From NCBI RefSeq assembly GCF_019090095.1, contig NZ_JAGQFP010000001.1, positions 558,001 to 622,000 on the forward strand: a DNA stretch of 64,000 bases, in the 5' to 3' direction. The notes beneath the pieces were generated by a model. The model was not told where the DNA came from and searched no databases. It was given only the letters and a program-made list of their open reading frames with translations. This stretch comes from Stutzerimonas stutzeri. Lineage in GTDB: Bacteria > Pseudomonadota > Gammaproteobacteria > Pseudomonadales > Pseudomonadaceae. Position numbers and translations under genes: made by a program. Of this stretch, positions 17,293 through 24,970 are shown one piece after another. Numbering within the stretch: the stretch's first letter is position 1; the number at the start of each line of letters is the position of its first letter.

Positions 17293-18267
17293 ATGAACTT
17301 CAAACGCAAGTTGCTCATCGCGGCACTCCCCCTCGCGTTCTGCTTGTCGAGCACCGCTCACGCGGCCATGACACTCAAGATCGCTGAGATTCATCCCGCC
17401 GGTTACCCCACCGTGGTCGCTCAAGAGCACATGGGCGAGAACATCGAAAAGGCCACCGACGGCGAGCTCAAGTTCCGCATGTTCTCCGGCGGCGTACTGG
17501 GTTCGGAAAAGGAAGTCGTCGAGCAGGTCCAGATCGGTGCCGTGCAGATGACCCGTGTCAGCCTGGGCACGCTCGGTCCGGTGGTCCCGGATGTAAACGT
17601 GTTCAACATGCCGTTCGTGTTCCGCGATCATGAACACATGCGCAAGGTCATCGATGGCGAAATCGGTCAGGAGATCCTCGACAAGATCACCAACTCCGAA
17701 TTCAACATGGTCGGCCTGGCGTGGATGGACGGCGGCGTTCGCAACCTCTACACCAAAAAGCCGGTACGCAGCCTCGAAGACCTCAAGGGCATGAAGATCC
17801 GAGTCATCGGTAACCCGATGTTCATCGAGACCTTCAACGCATTGGGTGCCAGCGGCATCGCCATGGACACCGGTGAGATTTTCAGTGCGCTGCAAACCGG
17901 TGTGGTCGATGGCGCGGAGAACAATCCGCCGACTATGCTCGAGCACAACCACTTCCGTAGTGCCAAGTACTACACCCTGACCGGCCACCTGATCCTCCCC
18001 GAGCCGATCGTGATTTCCAAGGCCACCTGGAACAAGCTCACGCCCGAGCAGCAGGAGATCGTCAAGAAGTACGCCAAGGAAGCGCAGTTCGAAGAGCGCA
18101 AGCTGTGGGACGAAAAGACCGCCAGCAGCGAAGCCAAGCTCAAGGAAGCCGGCGTCGAGTTCATCGAGGTGGACAAGAAGCCCTTCTTCGATGCTACCGC
18201 TCCGATTCGTGAGAAGTACGGCGCGCCCTATGCCGACCTGATCAAGCGTATCGAAGCGGTCCAGTGA
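17293..18267 (+). CDS. TRAP transporter substrate-binding protein (DctP family)
   Basis: A 324-residue periplasmic binding protein. It has a signal peptide (MNFKRKLLIAALPLAFCLSSTAHA) followed by LKIAEIHPAGYPTVVAQEHMGENIEKATDGELK, typical of DctP receptors, and the carboxylate-binding arginine region GMKIRVIGNPMFIETFNALGA near residue 170. It delivers a carboxylated substrate to the membrane subunits encoded next. Its place after udh and the lactonase makes D-glucuronate or D-galacturonate the likely cargo. A strong hairpin separates it from the small permease gene. Confidence 0.9.
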   Translation: MNFKRKLLIAALPLAFCLSSTAHAAMTLKIAEIHPAGYPTVVAQEHMGENIEKATDGELKFRMFSGGVLGSEKEVVEQVQIGAVQMTRVSLGTLGPVVPDVNVFNMPFVFRDHEHMRKVIDGEIGQEILDKITNSEFNMVGLAWMDGGVRNLYTKKPVRSLEDLKGMKIRVIGNPMFIETFNALGASGIAMDTGEIFSALQTGVVDGAENNPPTMLEHNHFRSAKYYTLTGHLILPEPIVISKATWNKLTPEQQEIVKKYAKEAQFEERKLWDEKTASSEAKLKEAGVEFIEVDKKPFFDATAPIREKYGAPYADLIKRIEAVQ

Positions 18268-18287
18268 TTCGTTCTCTTTGAAAAACT

Positions 18288-18316
18288 CGCGGCGGCGGGC
18301 CTGCACCGCCGCCGCG
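18288..18316 (+). other. Intercistronic hairpin after TRAP binding-protein gene
   Basis: CGCGGCGGCGG (18288-18298) pairs perfectly with CCGCCGCCGCG (18306-18316) over a seven-base loop. There is no T-run. The placement mirrors the hairpin after the TTT binding-protein gene at 8460, consistent with raising binding-protein expression over the permease. Confidence 0.6.
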
Positions 18317-18331
18317 CTTGTGGTGAACCTG

Positions 18332-18859
18332 ATGAAAAACACGCTGCTGCGCGTCAACGACGCGATCTACATGACCTGCGTATGGGTAGCTGGCCTGGCC
18401 ATCGTGGTCATGTCCATGATCATCCCCTGGGGGATCTTCGCGCGCTACGTGCTGGGCACTGGGGCCGGTTGGCCAGAACCCGTAGCCATCCTGCTGATGG
18501 TGATCTTTACCTTTCTCGGCGCTGCCGCCAGTTACAGGGCCGGCGCGCATATGGCCGTGAGCATGTTCACCGATCGCCTGCCGCCGTTTTTGCACCGCCA
18601 CGTCGAGTTAGTGGTGCAGATTCTGATGGGCATCATCTGTCTGTTCATGGCCATCTGGGGCGTGAAGCTGTGTATCGCGACCTGGAACCAGTTCATGAGT
18701 ACGCTGCCGACCTTGCGCGTCGGGATTACCTACTCGCCGATTCCGATTGGTGGCGCCATCACGCTGCTGTTCGTGCTCGAACGGCTGTTATTTGGCGACC
18801 AGAGCAAGCGTCGCGTCGTTGATTACGAATTCGTTGAAAACAGCAAGGAGGCCGTGTAA
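18332..18859 (+). CDS. TRAP transporter small permease (DctQ family)
   Basis: A 175-residue inner-membrane protein with four hydrophobic segments and the DctQ pattern RYVLGTGAGWPEPVAILLMVIFTFLGAAASYRAGAHMAV. It pairs with the large subunit encoded immediately downstream; the TAA stop overlaps the next ATG (TAATG). The start ATG at 18332 is preferred to the 54-base longer open frame, which would run through the hairpin. Confidence 0.9.
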   Translation: MKNTLLRVNDAIYMTCVWVAGLAIVVMSMIIPWGIFARYVLGTGAGWPEPVAILLMVIFTFLGAAASYRAGAHMAVSMFTDRLPPFLHRHVELVVQILMGIICLFMAIWGVKLCIATWNQFMSTLPTLRVGITYSPIPIGGAITLLFVLERLLFGDQSKRRVVDYEFVENSKEAV

Positions 18860-20139
18860 TGGACGCACTGATTCTGCTCGGCAGCTTTGCCATCCTCTTT
18901 CTGTTGCGTATGCCGGTGGCCTACGCCCTGGGTTTGTCCGCACTGATCGGCGCCTGGTGGATCGACATTCCGTTCGATGCGGTGATGATTCAGGTCGCTG
19001 GCGGCGTCAACAAGTTCTCGCTGCTGGCCATCCCCTTCTTCGTGCTGGCGGGCGCGATCATGGCCGAAGGCGGCATGTCCCGCCGGCTGGTGGCGTTCGC
19101 CGGTGTGCTGGTCGGTTTCGTTCGTGGCGGACTGTCGCTGGTCAATATCATGGCCTCGACCTTCTTCGGCGCCATCTCCGGCTCGTCTCTGGCTGACACC
19201 GCCTCGGTGGGCTCGGTACTGATTCCGGAAATGGAGAAGAAGGGCTACCCGCGCGAGTTCTCCACCGCGGTCACGGTCAGTGGCTCGGTGCAGGCGCTGC
19301 TCACCCCACCCAGCCACAACTCGGTGCTCTACTCGCTGGCAGCTGGCGGAACGGTATCGATTTCCTCGCTGTTCATCGCCGGCATCGGCCCTGGGCTGCT
19401 GCTGAGCGCGGTGATGATGAGCATGTGCCTGCTGTTCGCTCGGGCGCGCAACTATCCCAAGGGAGAGGTCATTCCGCTGCGCCAGGCGTTGAAGATCTGC
19501 GCCGAAGCGCTCTGGGGCCTGATGACCATGGTCATCATTCTCGGCGGCATCCTCTCGGGCGTCTTCACCGCGACCGAGTCCGCGTCGATCGCCGTGGTCT
19601 GGGCGTTCTTCGTGACCATGTTCATCTACCGCGACTACAAGTGGCACGAGCTGCCGAAACTGCTGCACCGCACCGTGCGCACCCTGTCGGTGGTGATGAT
19701 CCTGATCGCCTTCGCCGCCAGCTTCGGCTACATCATGACCCTGATGCAGATCCCGTCGAAGATCACCACGCTGTTCCTGACGCTGTCAGACAACCGCTAC
19801 GTGATCCTGATGTGCATCAACCTGATGCTGCTGGTGCTGGGCACGCTGATGGACATGGCGCCGTTGATTCTGATCCTCACACCGATCCTGATGCCAGTCA
19901 TCACCGGCATTGGAGTCGACCCGGTGCACTTCGGCATGATCATGCTGGTCAACCTCGGTATCGGGCTGATCACGCCACCGGTCGGTGCGGTACTCTTCGT
20001 TGGCGCAGCGATTGGCAAAGTGACCATCGAGAATACCGTGAAGGCGCTGCTGCCCTTCTATATCGCGCTGTTCATGGTGCTTCTTGCGGTCACGTACATT
20101 CCCGCCATTTCCCTCTGGCTGCCGAGCATGGTGCTCTGA
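18859..20139 (+). CDS. TRAP transporter large permease (DctM family)
   Basis: A 426-residue polytopic permease of the DctM type. It contains GISALIG-like N-terminal helices, FFVLAGAIMAEGGMSRRLVAFAGVLVGFVRGGLSLVNI near residue 55, and LGTLMDMAPLILILTPILMPV and NLGIGLITPPVGAVLFVGAAIGK near residues 325-390. It uses the sodium gradient to import the substrate caught by the DctP protein at 17293. It is the last gene of the udh operon and is followed by an intrinsic terminator. Confidence 0.95.
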   Translation: MDALILLGSFAILFLLRMPVAYALGLSALIGAWWIDIPFDAVMIQVAGGVNKFSLLAIPFFVLAGAIMAEGGMSRRLVAFAGVLVGFVRGGLSLVNIMASTFFGAISGSSLADTASVGSVLIPEMEKKGYPREFSTAVTVSGSVQALLTPPSHNSVLYSLAAGGTVSISSLFIAGIGPGLLLSAVMMSMCLLFARARNYPKGEVIPLRQALKICAEALWGLMTMVIILGGILSGVFTATESASIAVVWAFFVTMFIYRDYKWHELPKLLHRTVRTLSVVMILIAFAASFGYIMTLMQIPSKITTLFLTLSDNRYVILMCINLMLLVLGTLMDMAPLILILTPILMPVITGIGVDPVHFGMIMLVNLGIGLITPPVGAVLFVGAAIGKVTIENTVKALLPFYIALFMVLLAVTYIPAISLWLPSMVL

Positions 20140-20162
20140 CAGTCCTCGGCGCAGGAATGAGG

Positions 20163-20187
20163 ACGCCGCCCACCCGGGCGGCGTTTT
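20163..20187 (+). terminator. Rho-independent terminator of udh/TRAP operon
   Basis: Stem ACGCCGCCC/GGGCGGCGT (20163-20171, 20176-20184) with a four-base loop, followed by a TTTT run. It starts 24 bases after the dctM stop. Confidence 0.85.
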
Positions 20188-20273
20188 GCTTTGCACGCCA
20201 GGAAATGATTCACAAACCATCGACATGAATAGTGCCGACGCCAAAACGGATGGCCCAGGCCAGGACTGACCTC

Positions 20274-21182
20274 ATGCAAACTGCTGCGCCATTTCCACGC
20301 CATATCGCCGTACTGATTCTGGCCACGCTGGCCTGCTCGTTCGCCGGCAACCATATCGCTGCCCGCATCGCGTTCGATCACGACACCGGCCTGCTGCTGG
20401 CCATGCTTTGCCGTGCCGGCGTCACGCTGTTGGTCTTGAGCGGATTGGTGTTCTGGCGGCGCGAATCCCTGCGTCTGAGCGGCGCCACCTGGCGTTGGCA
20501 GATCCTGCTCGGCCTGCTGATCGCGGTTCAGAGCTTCTGCATCTATTCGGCCGTGGCGCGTATCCCCGTTGCGCTGGCTCTTTTGGTGGTCAATCTTTCG
20601 CCCATCATGCTTGCGCTGCTGACCTGGGCGCTAGGTGGGCCACGGCCGAGCCGCCAGGCGCTGGCAATCATGAGCATGATCCTGTTCGGTCTGGTGTTGG
20701 TACTCGACGTTCCGGCACGCTTGCTCAGCAGCGAGGCACCGGATGGGCAGTGGACCGCCGGTGTTCTGTTCAGCCTGACCGCCGCCGCGGTGTTTGCCGT
20801 GGCGCTGTGGGTGACCGAGCACAAGCTATCGAAAATGGCCGGCTCGGTTCGCAGCATGCTGACGCTGATCGTAGTGTTCACGGCGTCTACCCTGCTCGGT
20901 GCCAGCGGCCTGATACCGGGCGGTTTGAGCCTACCCAGCGCCACCGCCGGTTGGGTTGCGCTGGGGTGCCTGGTGTTGCTCTACGGGGCGGCGTTCTCGA
21001 CGCTGTTCATTTTCATGCCGCGTCTGAACATCGCGCGCAATGCACCGGTGATGAACATGGAGCCGGTTGCCGGCATGCTGTTGGGCTGGCTGGTATTGGG
21101 CCAATTACTCGGCCCCTGGCAGGTGCTGGGCGGCCTGATCGTGGTCAGCGGGATCGTTCTGCTGGCCTACCGCAAGCACTGA
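20274..21182 (+). CDS. EamA/DMT-family permease
   Basis: A drug/metabolite-transporter superfamily protein of about 302 residues with ten hydrophobic segments arranged as two EamA repeats. The start is uncertain: GTG 20232 and ATG 20250 are in frame, but ATG 20274 (MQTAAPFPRH) has an AGGA upstream and matches the usual N-terminus just before the first helix. It lies between the udh operon terminator and the convergent GntR gene. Substrate unknown; nothing ties it firmly to sugar-acid use apart from position. Confidence 0.85.
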   Translation: MQTAAPFPRHIAVLILATLACSFAGNHIAARIAFDHDTGLLLAMLCRAGVTLLVLSGLVFWRRESLRLSGATWRWQILLGLLIAVQSFCIYSAVARIPVALALLVVNLSPIMLALLTWALGGPRPSRQALAIMSMILFGLVLVLDVPARLLSSEAPDGQWTAGVLFSLTAAAVFAVALWVTEHKLSKMAGSVRSMLTLIVVFTASTLLGASGLIPGGLSLPSATAGWVALGCLVLLYGAAFSTLFIFMPRLNIARNAPVMNMEPVAGMLLGWLVLGQLLGPWQVLGGLIVVSGIVLLAYRKH

Positions 21183-21366
21183 GGGAAGGGAAAACAGCAA
21201 CGAGCGAACCGGCGCGCAAGCTTTGTCGTGTCGGGCCGCCGTCTGACAGGACGGTGAGCGGTTGCAGGGATCAGCAAAGCGCCCGGACAGCCTCGCTGGT
21301 TGGACAGGTCCCGAACGCAAGGCCAGCCGTACGACGGCGGCCTCTCACTGTAACGTACGGCGTTGG

Positions 21367-22125
21367 TCAGCCCTGCTCGACCTTGTCGGTCTCGGCCTCT
21401 TCGTGCGCGTGGCGCAGCCGCTCGCGGCTGTTGGTTAAATGCAGGCGCATCGCGGCGCGAGCGGATTCAGCATCCTGCCGGGCGATCGCATCATAGATCT
21501 GCTCATGCTCACGCCCGAGACGCTGCTGGTAGTGCGGCTGATCGTCATGCGCGAGACGCGCCGAGTTCAGGCGGCTACGCGGAATGATCGCGGTGCCCAG
21601 ATGGTTCATGATGTCGGTGAAATAGCGATTGCCGGTCGCCTCGGCGATCTGCAGGTGGAACTGGAAGTCCGACACCGCCGCCTCGCTCGAGAGCGCGGCG
21701 CTCTGCTGCAACGAGTCGAGAAATGCCCGCATCGCTGCCAACTGCTCAGGGGTCCGACGCGTTGCCGCCAACCCGGCCGATTCGACCTCGAGGCTGATAC
21801 GCAACTCGAGAATGGCCAATACATCGCGCAAGGTGCCGATGGTCGCCGGATCGATACGAAGCCCGGTGGTACTGGGCGTATCGAGCACGAAGGTACCGAT
21901 ACCATGGCGGGTTTCCACCAAGCCCGAGGCCTGCAGACGGGAAATAGCCTCGCGTACTACCGTCCTGCTCACACCCTGCGCCTGCATGATGGCTGACTCG
22001 GTAGGCAGCTTGTCGCCACGCTTGATGACCCCGTCGCGTATTTGCTGAGACAGCTCGGTCACCAGTTCCTGGGCAAGGCTGCGGTGCTTTCGGCGAGCGC
22101 GTGGCTGAGCGATCTGGTTTTCCAT
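21367..22125 (-). CDS. FadR-subfamily GntR transcriptional regulator
   Basis: A 252-residue regulator with an N-terminal winged helix (LVTELSQQIRDGVIKRGDKLPTESAIMQAQGVSRTVVREAISRLQASGLVETRHGIGTFV) and an all-helical FCD effector domain from about residue 95. The FCD metal/ligand residues appear as D in VSDFQFHLQIAEATGN and H in REHEQIYDAIARQD. FCD regulators commonly sense carboxylated sugars. Its own promoter carries GTTGTACGATAAC, the same motif (other strand) found before kdgD, the GudX-like gene, udh and the LacI gene, so it is the best candidate for the regulon repressor. Confidence 0.92.
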   Translation of the reverse strand: MENQIAQPRARRKHRSLAQELVTELSQQIRDGVIKRGDKLPTESAIMQAQGVSRTVVREAISRLQASGLVETRHGIGTFVLDTPSTTGLRIDPATIGTLRDVLAILELRISLEVESAGLAATRRTPEQLAAMRAFLDSLQQSAALSSEAAVSDFQFHLQIAEATGNRYFTDIMNHLGTAIIPRSRLNSARLAHDDQPHYQQRLGREHEQIYDAIARQDAESARAAMRLHLTNSRERLRHAHEEAETDKVEQG

Positions 22126-22161
22126 GACGCATCGATCTCTATGTGAAGCGAAGTAAGCCGT

Positions 22162-22188
22162 ATCATAGCCCAGTAGTTGTACGATAAC
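22162..22188 (-). promoter_or_regulatory. Predicted promoter and autoregulatory operator of gntR gene
   Basis: On the minus strand a TATGAT -10 hexamer lies at 22162-22167. The operator GTTGTACGATAAC (plus-strand 22176-22188, reverse match to GTNATNNNACAAC) lies between it and the -35 position. Binding here would repress the regulator's own gene. Confidence 0.55.
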
Positions 22189-22290
22189 TATCGGCCTTCA
22201 GTACATAGGCCTCGACCTCGCGTCCGAAACCCGCCGCGCCCGCAACTGGCTCCTATACTGACGAGGCCACCCTCTCAGGAGACCGACATC

Positions 22291-22539
22291 ATGCGCCGCC
22301 TTGTGCTTACTTTCGCCGCCGCCCTCATCAGCACCCCGCTCTGGGCAATGCATTGCCCAATGGACATGGCGAAGATCGACGAACAGCTGAAAACCAATCC
22401 GCCGAGCGACCCGGCCATCCTCACCAGGGTGCAAGCCCTGCGTGCCGAAGGCGAAAAGCTCCATAACGCCGGGGATCATGAGCAGTCGCTCAAGGTATTG
22501 GGAGAAGCCGAAGAGCTGCTCGGGATGAAAAACGAATAG
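22291..22539 (+). CDS. Small secreted protein of unknown function
   Basis: An 82-residue protein with a clear signal peptide (MRRLVLTFAAALISTPLWA), then MHCPMDMAKIDEQLKTNPPSDPAILTRVQALRAEGEKLHNAGDHEQSLKVLGEAEELLGMKNE, a helical tail resembling a tetratricopeptide-like repeat. CAGGAGA precedes the ATG. The HCPMDM sequence could bind metal, but no function is known to me. It is followed by a long hairpin shared with the convergent lipoprotein gene. Confidence 0.75.
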   Translation: MRRLVLTFAAALISTPLWAMHCPMDMAKIDEQLKTNPPSDPAILTRVQALRAEGEKLHNAGDHEQSLKVLGEAEELLGMKNE

Positions 22540-22544
22540 TGCTA

Positions 22545-22595
22545 CCCGTCCCTGCCGAGCGGTTGCCGTGTGGGCGGCCGCTCGGCAGGGACGGG
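22545..22595. terminator. Long perfect hairpin between convergent small genes
   Basis: Eighteen-base perfect arms, CCCGTCCCTGCCGAGCGG (22545-22562) and its complement (22578-22595), enclose 15 bases. There is no T-run on either side. The position between convergent stops suggests a bidirectional transcript end. Confidence 0.6.
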
Positions 22596-22606
22596 CGGCG
22601 TCGCGG

Positions 22607-22852
22607 TCAGTCCGCCACGCAGCGAATACGCAGCTCCTTGCGATCGAAATTCTCTTCGCTACTCAACGTCTCGTAGCCCGCCGGGCAGGCTCGTTGCGCC
22701 TGGGTCTCACAGCCGGGTTGCCCGGCGACTTTGGTACAAGCGAAGACGTACTCATCGCTCCCGTCGGCAGGAGGAACGTGCTCGATGGCGCTGCAACCGG
22801 CCAGAAGAGCCAGGCCGGCAATCACACCGTATGGCTTGATCAGATTATTCAT
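22607..22852 (-). CDS. Small lipoprotein
   Basis: An 81-residue protein with a type II signal peptide, MNNLIKPYGVIAGLALLAGCSAIEH, whose lipobox LAGC puts the acylated cysteine at residue 20. The mature part has four further cysteines (ACTKVAGQPGCETQAQRACPAG and RIRC), suggesting two disulfides. Function unknown. An upstream in-frame ATG at 22867 (MFGLTMNNL) is possible. Confidence 0.7.
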   Translation of the reverse strand: MNNLIKPYGVIAGLALLAGCSAIEHVPPADGSDEYVFACTKVAGQPGCETQAQRACPAGYETLSSEENFDRKELRIRCVAD

Positions 22853-23061
22853 TGTCAGTCCGAACATGATGCAGGTGGAACGAGACACCCTGGTCGAACG
22901 CGATCCGGAACAGACACGCTTAGTTCGTAGGGCGCCTCGCCGATTGCAGAGAGACGAAGCGTGATGAGCATTTGCCGTGCGACGCTCAGGCACCATCAAA
23001 GCTTGCTCAGCACTATGAACGGTCCCGCGCGAGGGGTATCGCAAGCAAGTGGCAACCAGAC

Positions 23062-23340
23062 CTAGCGCGGGTTGGGCGTGTCGTCCATTTCGGCGTTGTC
23101 GACATCGATGTCTGGCGCTTCGCGCTCGATCGGAACGCCATCCGCACGATCCCGCGGTCGGCCCAGTTCGTTATTCGGCAATTCATCGACGCCCGCCTGG
23201 TCATCCGGGTTCACGTCGGTGCGCCCGGGGCTCAGTGGCGGTGCGGAGCCAGGAATCACCACGCCGTCATCGTCGCTTTCAGCGCGGCCGTTCGTAGGGA
23301 ATGCGCCCTGCGGTTTCTGATCGTCTCGCTCGGTACTCAT
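23062..23340 (-). CDS. Acidic, disordered hypothetical protein
   Basis: A 92-residue protein rich in Asp, Pro, Glu and Asn with no hydrophobic core, probably intrinsically disordered. Start supported by AGAGGTGAG immediately upstream of ATG 23340. Repeated DNPD/PD-type segments (VNPDDQAGVDE, DIDVDNAEMDD) give a strong net negative charge. I do not recognise a family, though proteins of this kind are common in Pseudomonas. Confidence 0.6.
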   Translation of the reverse strand: MSTERDDQKPQGAFPTNGRAESDDDGVVIPGSAPPLSPGRTDVNPDDQAGVDELPNNELGRPRDRADGVPIEREAPDIDVDNAEMDDTPNPR

Positions 23341-23445
23341 GTCTCACCTCTTCGTTACCCGTACAGATAGGAGGATCGACAGGCGTGTGCGTTCAGGCAG
23401 ACAGGTTGCCGTTGGTCAAATACGAACTTGCGGACCGCAGAAACG

Positions 23446-23469
23446 AAAAAACCGGCTGCAGAGGCCGGT
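23446..23469 (-). terminator. Rho-independent terminator of tRNA-Leu
   Basis: On the minus strand ACCGGC/GCCGGT (plus 23464-23469 and 23451-23456) is followed by six T residues, 31 bases beyond the tRNA-Leu 3' end. Confidence 0.8.
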
Positions 23470-23499
23470 CTTCAAGAGATTACGATATCGTCACGCCGA

Positions 23500-23586
23500 T
23501 GGTGCCCGGAGCGGGAATCGAACCCGCATACCCTTTCGGATGAGGGATTTTAAGTCCCTTGCGTCTACCAGTTTCGCCATCCGGGC
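23500..23586 (-). tRNA. leuZ: tRNA-Leu (anticodon TAA)
   Basis: An 87-base class II tRNA with encoded CCA. On the minus strand it starts GCCCGGATGGCG. The anticodon loop is GACTTAAAATC with anticodon TAA, a long variable arm (CTCATCCGAAAGGG) follows, then the T-loop GGTTCGATTCC and CTCCGGGCACCA. Same tRNA as the third member of the E. coli glyW-cysT-leuZ operon. Confidence 0.97.
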
Positions 23587-23739
23587 AGGACGGTGAACGC
23601 GATGCTCCATCGCGGCGCAGGACTATAACCAGCCACCCGTCCAGGTGCAACCCGAACGACACTGAACATACAACGAGCTTCGCGTGATGTGCATCAGCGC
23701 AGACAACCACCACCGCGAGCGCGGTGGCAACGTGGTTTT

Positions 23740-23934
23740 TCAATGCTGGCGACGCAGGCCGACGATCAGCCAGAACACCAGACCAAGGACAGGAAACAGT
23801 GCGATGCCGATCGCCCACAGAGCTTTGGCGCCAACCGTACGATCGCTCTTGAAAACGCTGACGATAGCGAGCAGATCCAGTGCGATGACAATCACGGCAG
23901 CCGCTATAGCCAAGTAACTTACTGCATCCGACAT
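23740..23934 (-). CDS. Small two-helix membrane protein (PLDc_N-like)
   Basis: A 64-residue protein with two transmembrane helices: VSYLAIAAAVIVIALDLLAIVSVF and the C-terminal LWAIGIALFPVLGLVFWLIVG, separated by KSDRTVGAK. The pattern ALWxxxILFPVLGLIxWLIxG matches the PLDc_N/cardiolipin-synthase N-terminal type domain found in many small bacterial proteins. GAGGAG stands before ATG 23934. It interrupts what is otherwise a conserved tRNA cluster, lying between tRNA-Cys and tRNA-Leu. Function unknown; membrane location near pgsA may be coincidence. Confidence 0.75.
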   Translation of the reverse strand: MSDAVSYLAIAAAVIVIALDLLAIVSVFKSDRTVGAKALWAIGIALFPVLGLVFWLIVGLRRQH

Positions 23935-24075
23935 ACCCTGCTCCTCGTTGGCCTCTGTGCGTGAGGCCACGAGCAAGCCGGTACAGTTCCGTTTTCAGGC
24001 TTCGGCAAGCCGCACCGCGCCGCTATCGACCGCCGGTGCATTCGACTGACCCGCCGTGCGCCAAATCGAAGGCAT

Positions 24076-24105
24076 AAAAAAACCGCAAGCTTGCGCTTGC
24101 GGTTT
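24076..24105 (-). terminator. Rho-independent terminator after tRNA-Cys
   Basis: Minus-strand stem AAACCGCAAGC/GCTTGCGGTTT (plus 24095-24105 and 24080-24090) with a four-base loop, ending in T residues (plus-strand A-run from 24076). It ends the tRNA-Gly/tRNA-Cys transcript and separates tRNA-Leu from it. Confidence 0.88.
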
Positions 24106-24114
24106 CTTTACTAA

Positions 24115-24188
24115 TGGAGGCCGATGTCGGAATCGAACCGGCGTACACGGATTTGCAATCCGCTGCATAACCACTCTGCCAACCGGCC
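24115..24188 (-). tRNA. cysT: tRNA-Cys (anticodon GCA)
   Basis: A 74-base tRNA with encoded CCA. Minus strand begins GGCCGGTTGGCAGAG, with anticodon loop GATTGCAAATC, T-loop GGTTCGATTCC and discriminator T before CCA, as expected for tRNA-Cys. Confidence 0.97.
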
Positions 24189-24194
24189 TCAAAA

Positions 24195-24223
24195 CGATGA
24201 CGCCGCATACTGCGGCGTCATCG
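24195..24223 (-). other. Spacer hairpin between tRNA-Gly and tRNA-Cys
   Basis: Perfect 13-base arms CGATGACGCCGCA/TGCGGCGTCATCG with a three-base loop, followed on the minus strand by TTTT. It may be a processing signal or a partial attenuator within the tRNA transcript. Confidence 0.6.
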
Positions 24224-24232
24224 TCAACAAAC

Positions 24233-24308
<76 letters not shown>

Positions 24309-24378
24309 ATCGTCTTGGTGACGGGCGCCATTTTATAGTTTCAGCAGCGCCCGTCAAGCCTTTGATTAAAAAAGTTTT

Positions 24379-24936
24379 TTATTTCTTTTCGGATGGGCTG
24401 AGGTGAGGCCAGGCGGCCATCAGGTAATTGGCCATCGACCATAGCGTCAACGCCGCGGCGATGATCAGCAAGGCATAGCCAAGCCCGACCCAAACCGTCG
24501 CCAAAGGCGGGTTGGCCAGCAGAATGATCAACGCCACCATCTGCGCCGCCGTCTTCCATTTGCCCAGGTTCGATACCGCTACATGAGCACGCGCGCCCAG
24601 CTCGGCCATCCATTCGCGCAACGCCGATACCACGATCTCCCGACCGATGATGATGGTCGCCGGCAGGGTCAGCCAGAGGTTTGCGTGTTCTTCGACCAGC
24701 AGTACCAAGGCCACCGCCACCATCAGCTTGTCGGCCACCGGATCCAGGAAGGCGCCGAATGGGGTGCTCTGTTGAAGCCTGCGAGCCAGATAACCATCCA
24801 GCCAATCGGTGACCGCGGCAATGGTGAACACAGCGCTGGCCGCCAGGTAGCTCCACTGAAACGGAAGATAGAACAGCAGGACGATGATCGGTATCAGCAG
24901 TACGCGCAGCACGGTGAGAATGTTTGGAATGTTCAT
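24379..24936 (-). CDS. pgsA: CDP-diacylglycerol--glycerol-3-phosphate 3-phosphatidyltransferase
   Basis: A 185-residue inner-membrane enzyme that makes phosphatidylglycerophosphate, the committed step to phosphatidylglycerol and cardiolipin. The CDP-alcohol phosphotransferase motif is complete at about residues 44-70: [20 protein letters not shown] then LDPVADK. Hydrophobic segments surround it. The start ATG 24936 gives [12 protein letters not shown], the family N-terminus. It is 34 bases after uvrC and is followed by the tRNA genes, the conserved gammaproteobacterial order. Confidence 0.97.
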   Translation of the reverse strand: MNIPNILTVLRVLLIPIIVLLFYLPFQWSYLAASAVFTIAAVTDWLDGYLARRLQQSTPFGAFLDPVADKLMVAVALVLLVEEHANLWLTLPATIIIGREIVVSALREWMAELGARAHVAVSNLGKWKTAAQMVALIILLANPPLATVWVGLGYALLIIAAALTLWSMANYLMAAWPHLSPSEKK

Positions 24937-24970
24937 CGATACCACTGATCCGCGAATGTAGGAGGTGATT

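Noticed and set aside
22291..23340. The three small genes as one operon or toxin-antitoxin set
   Set aside because: The first is convergent with the second, a strong hairpin separates them, and they have signal peptide, lipobox and disordered features rather than toxin-antitoxin folds.
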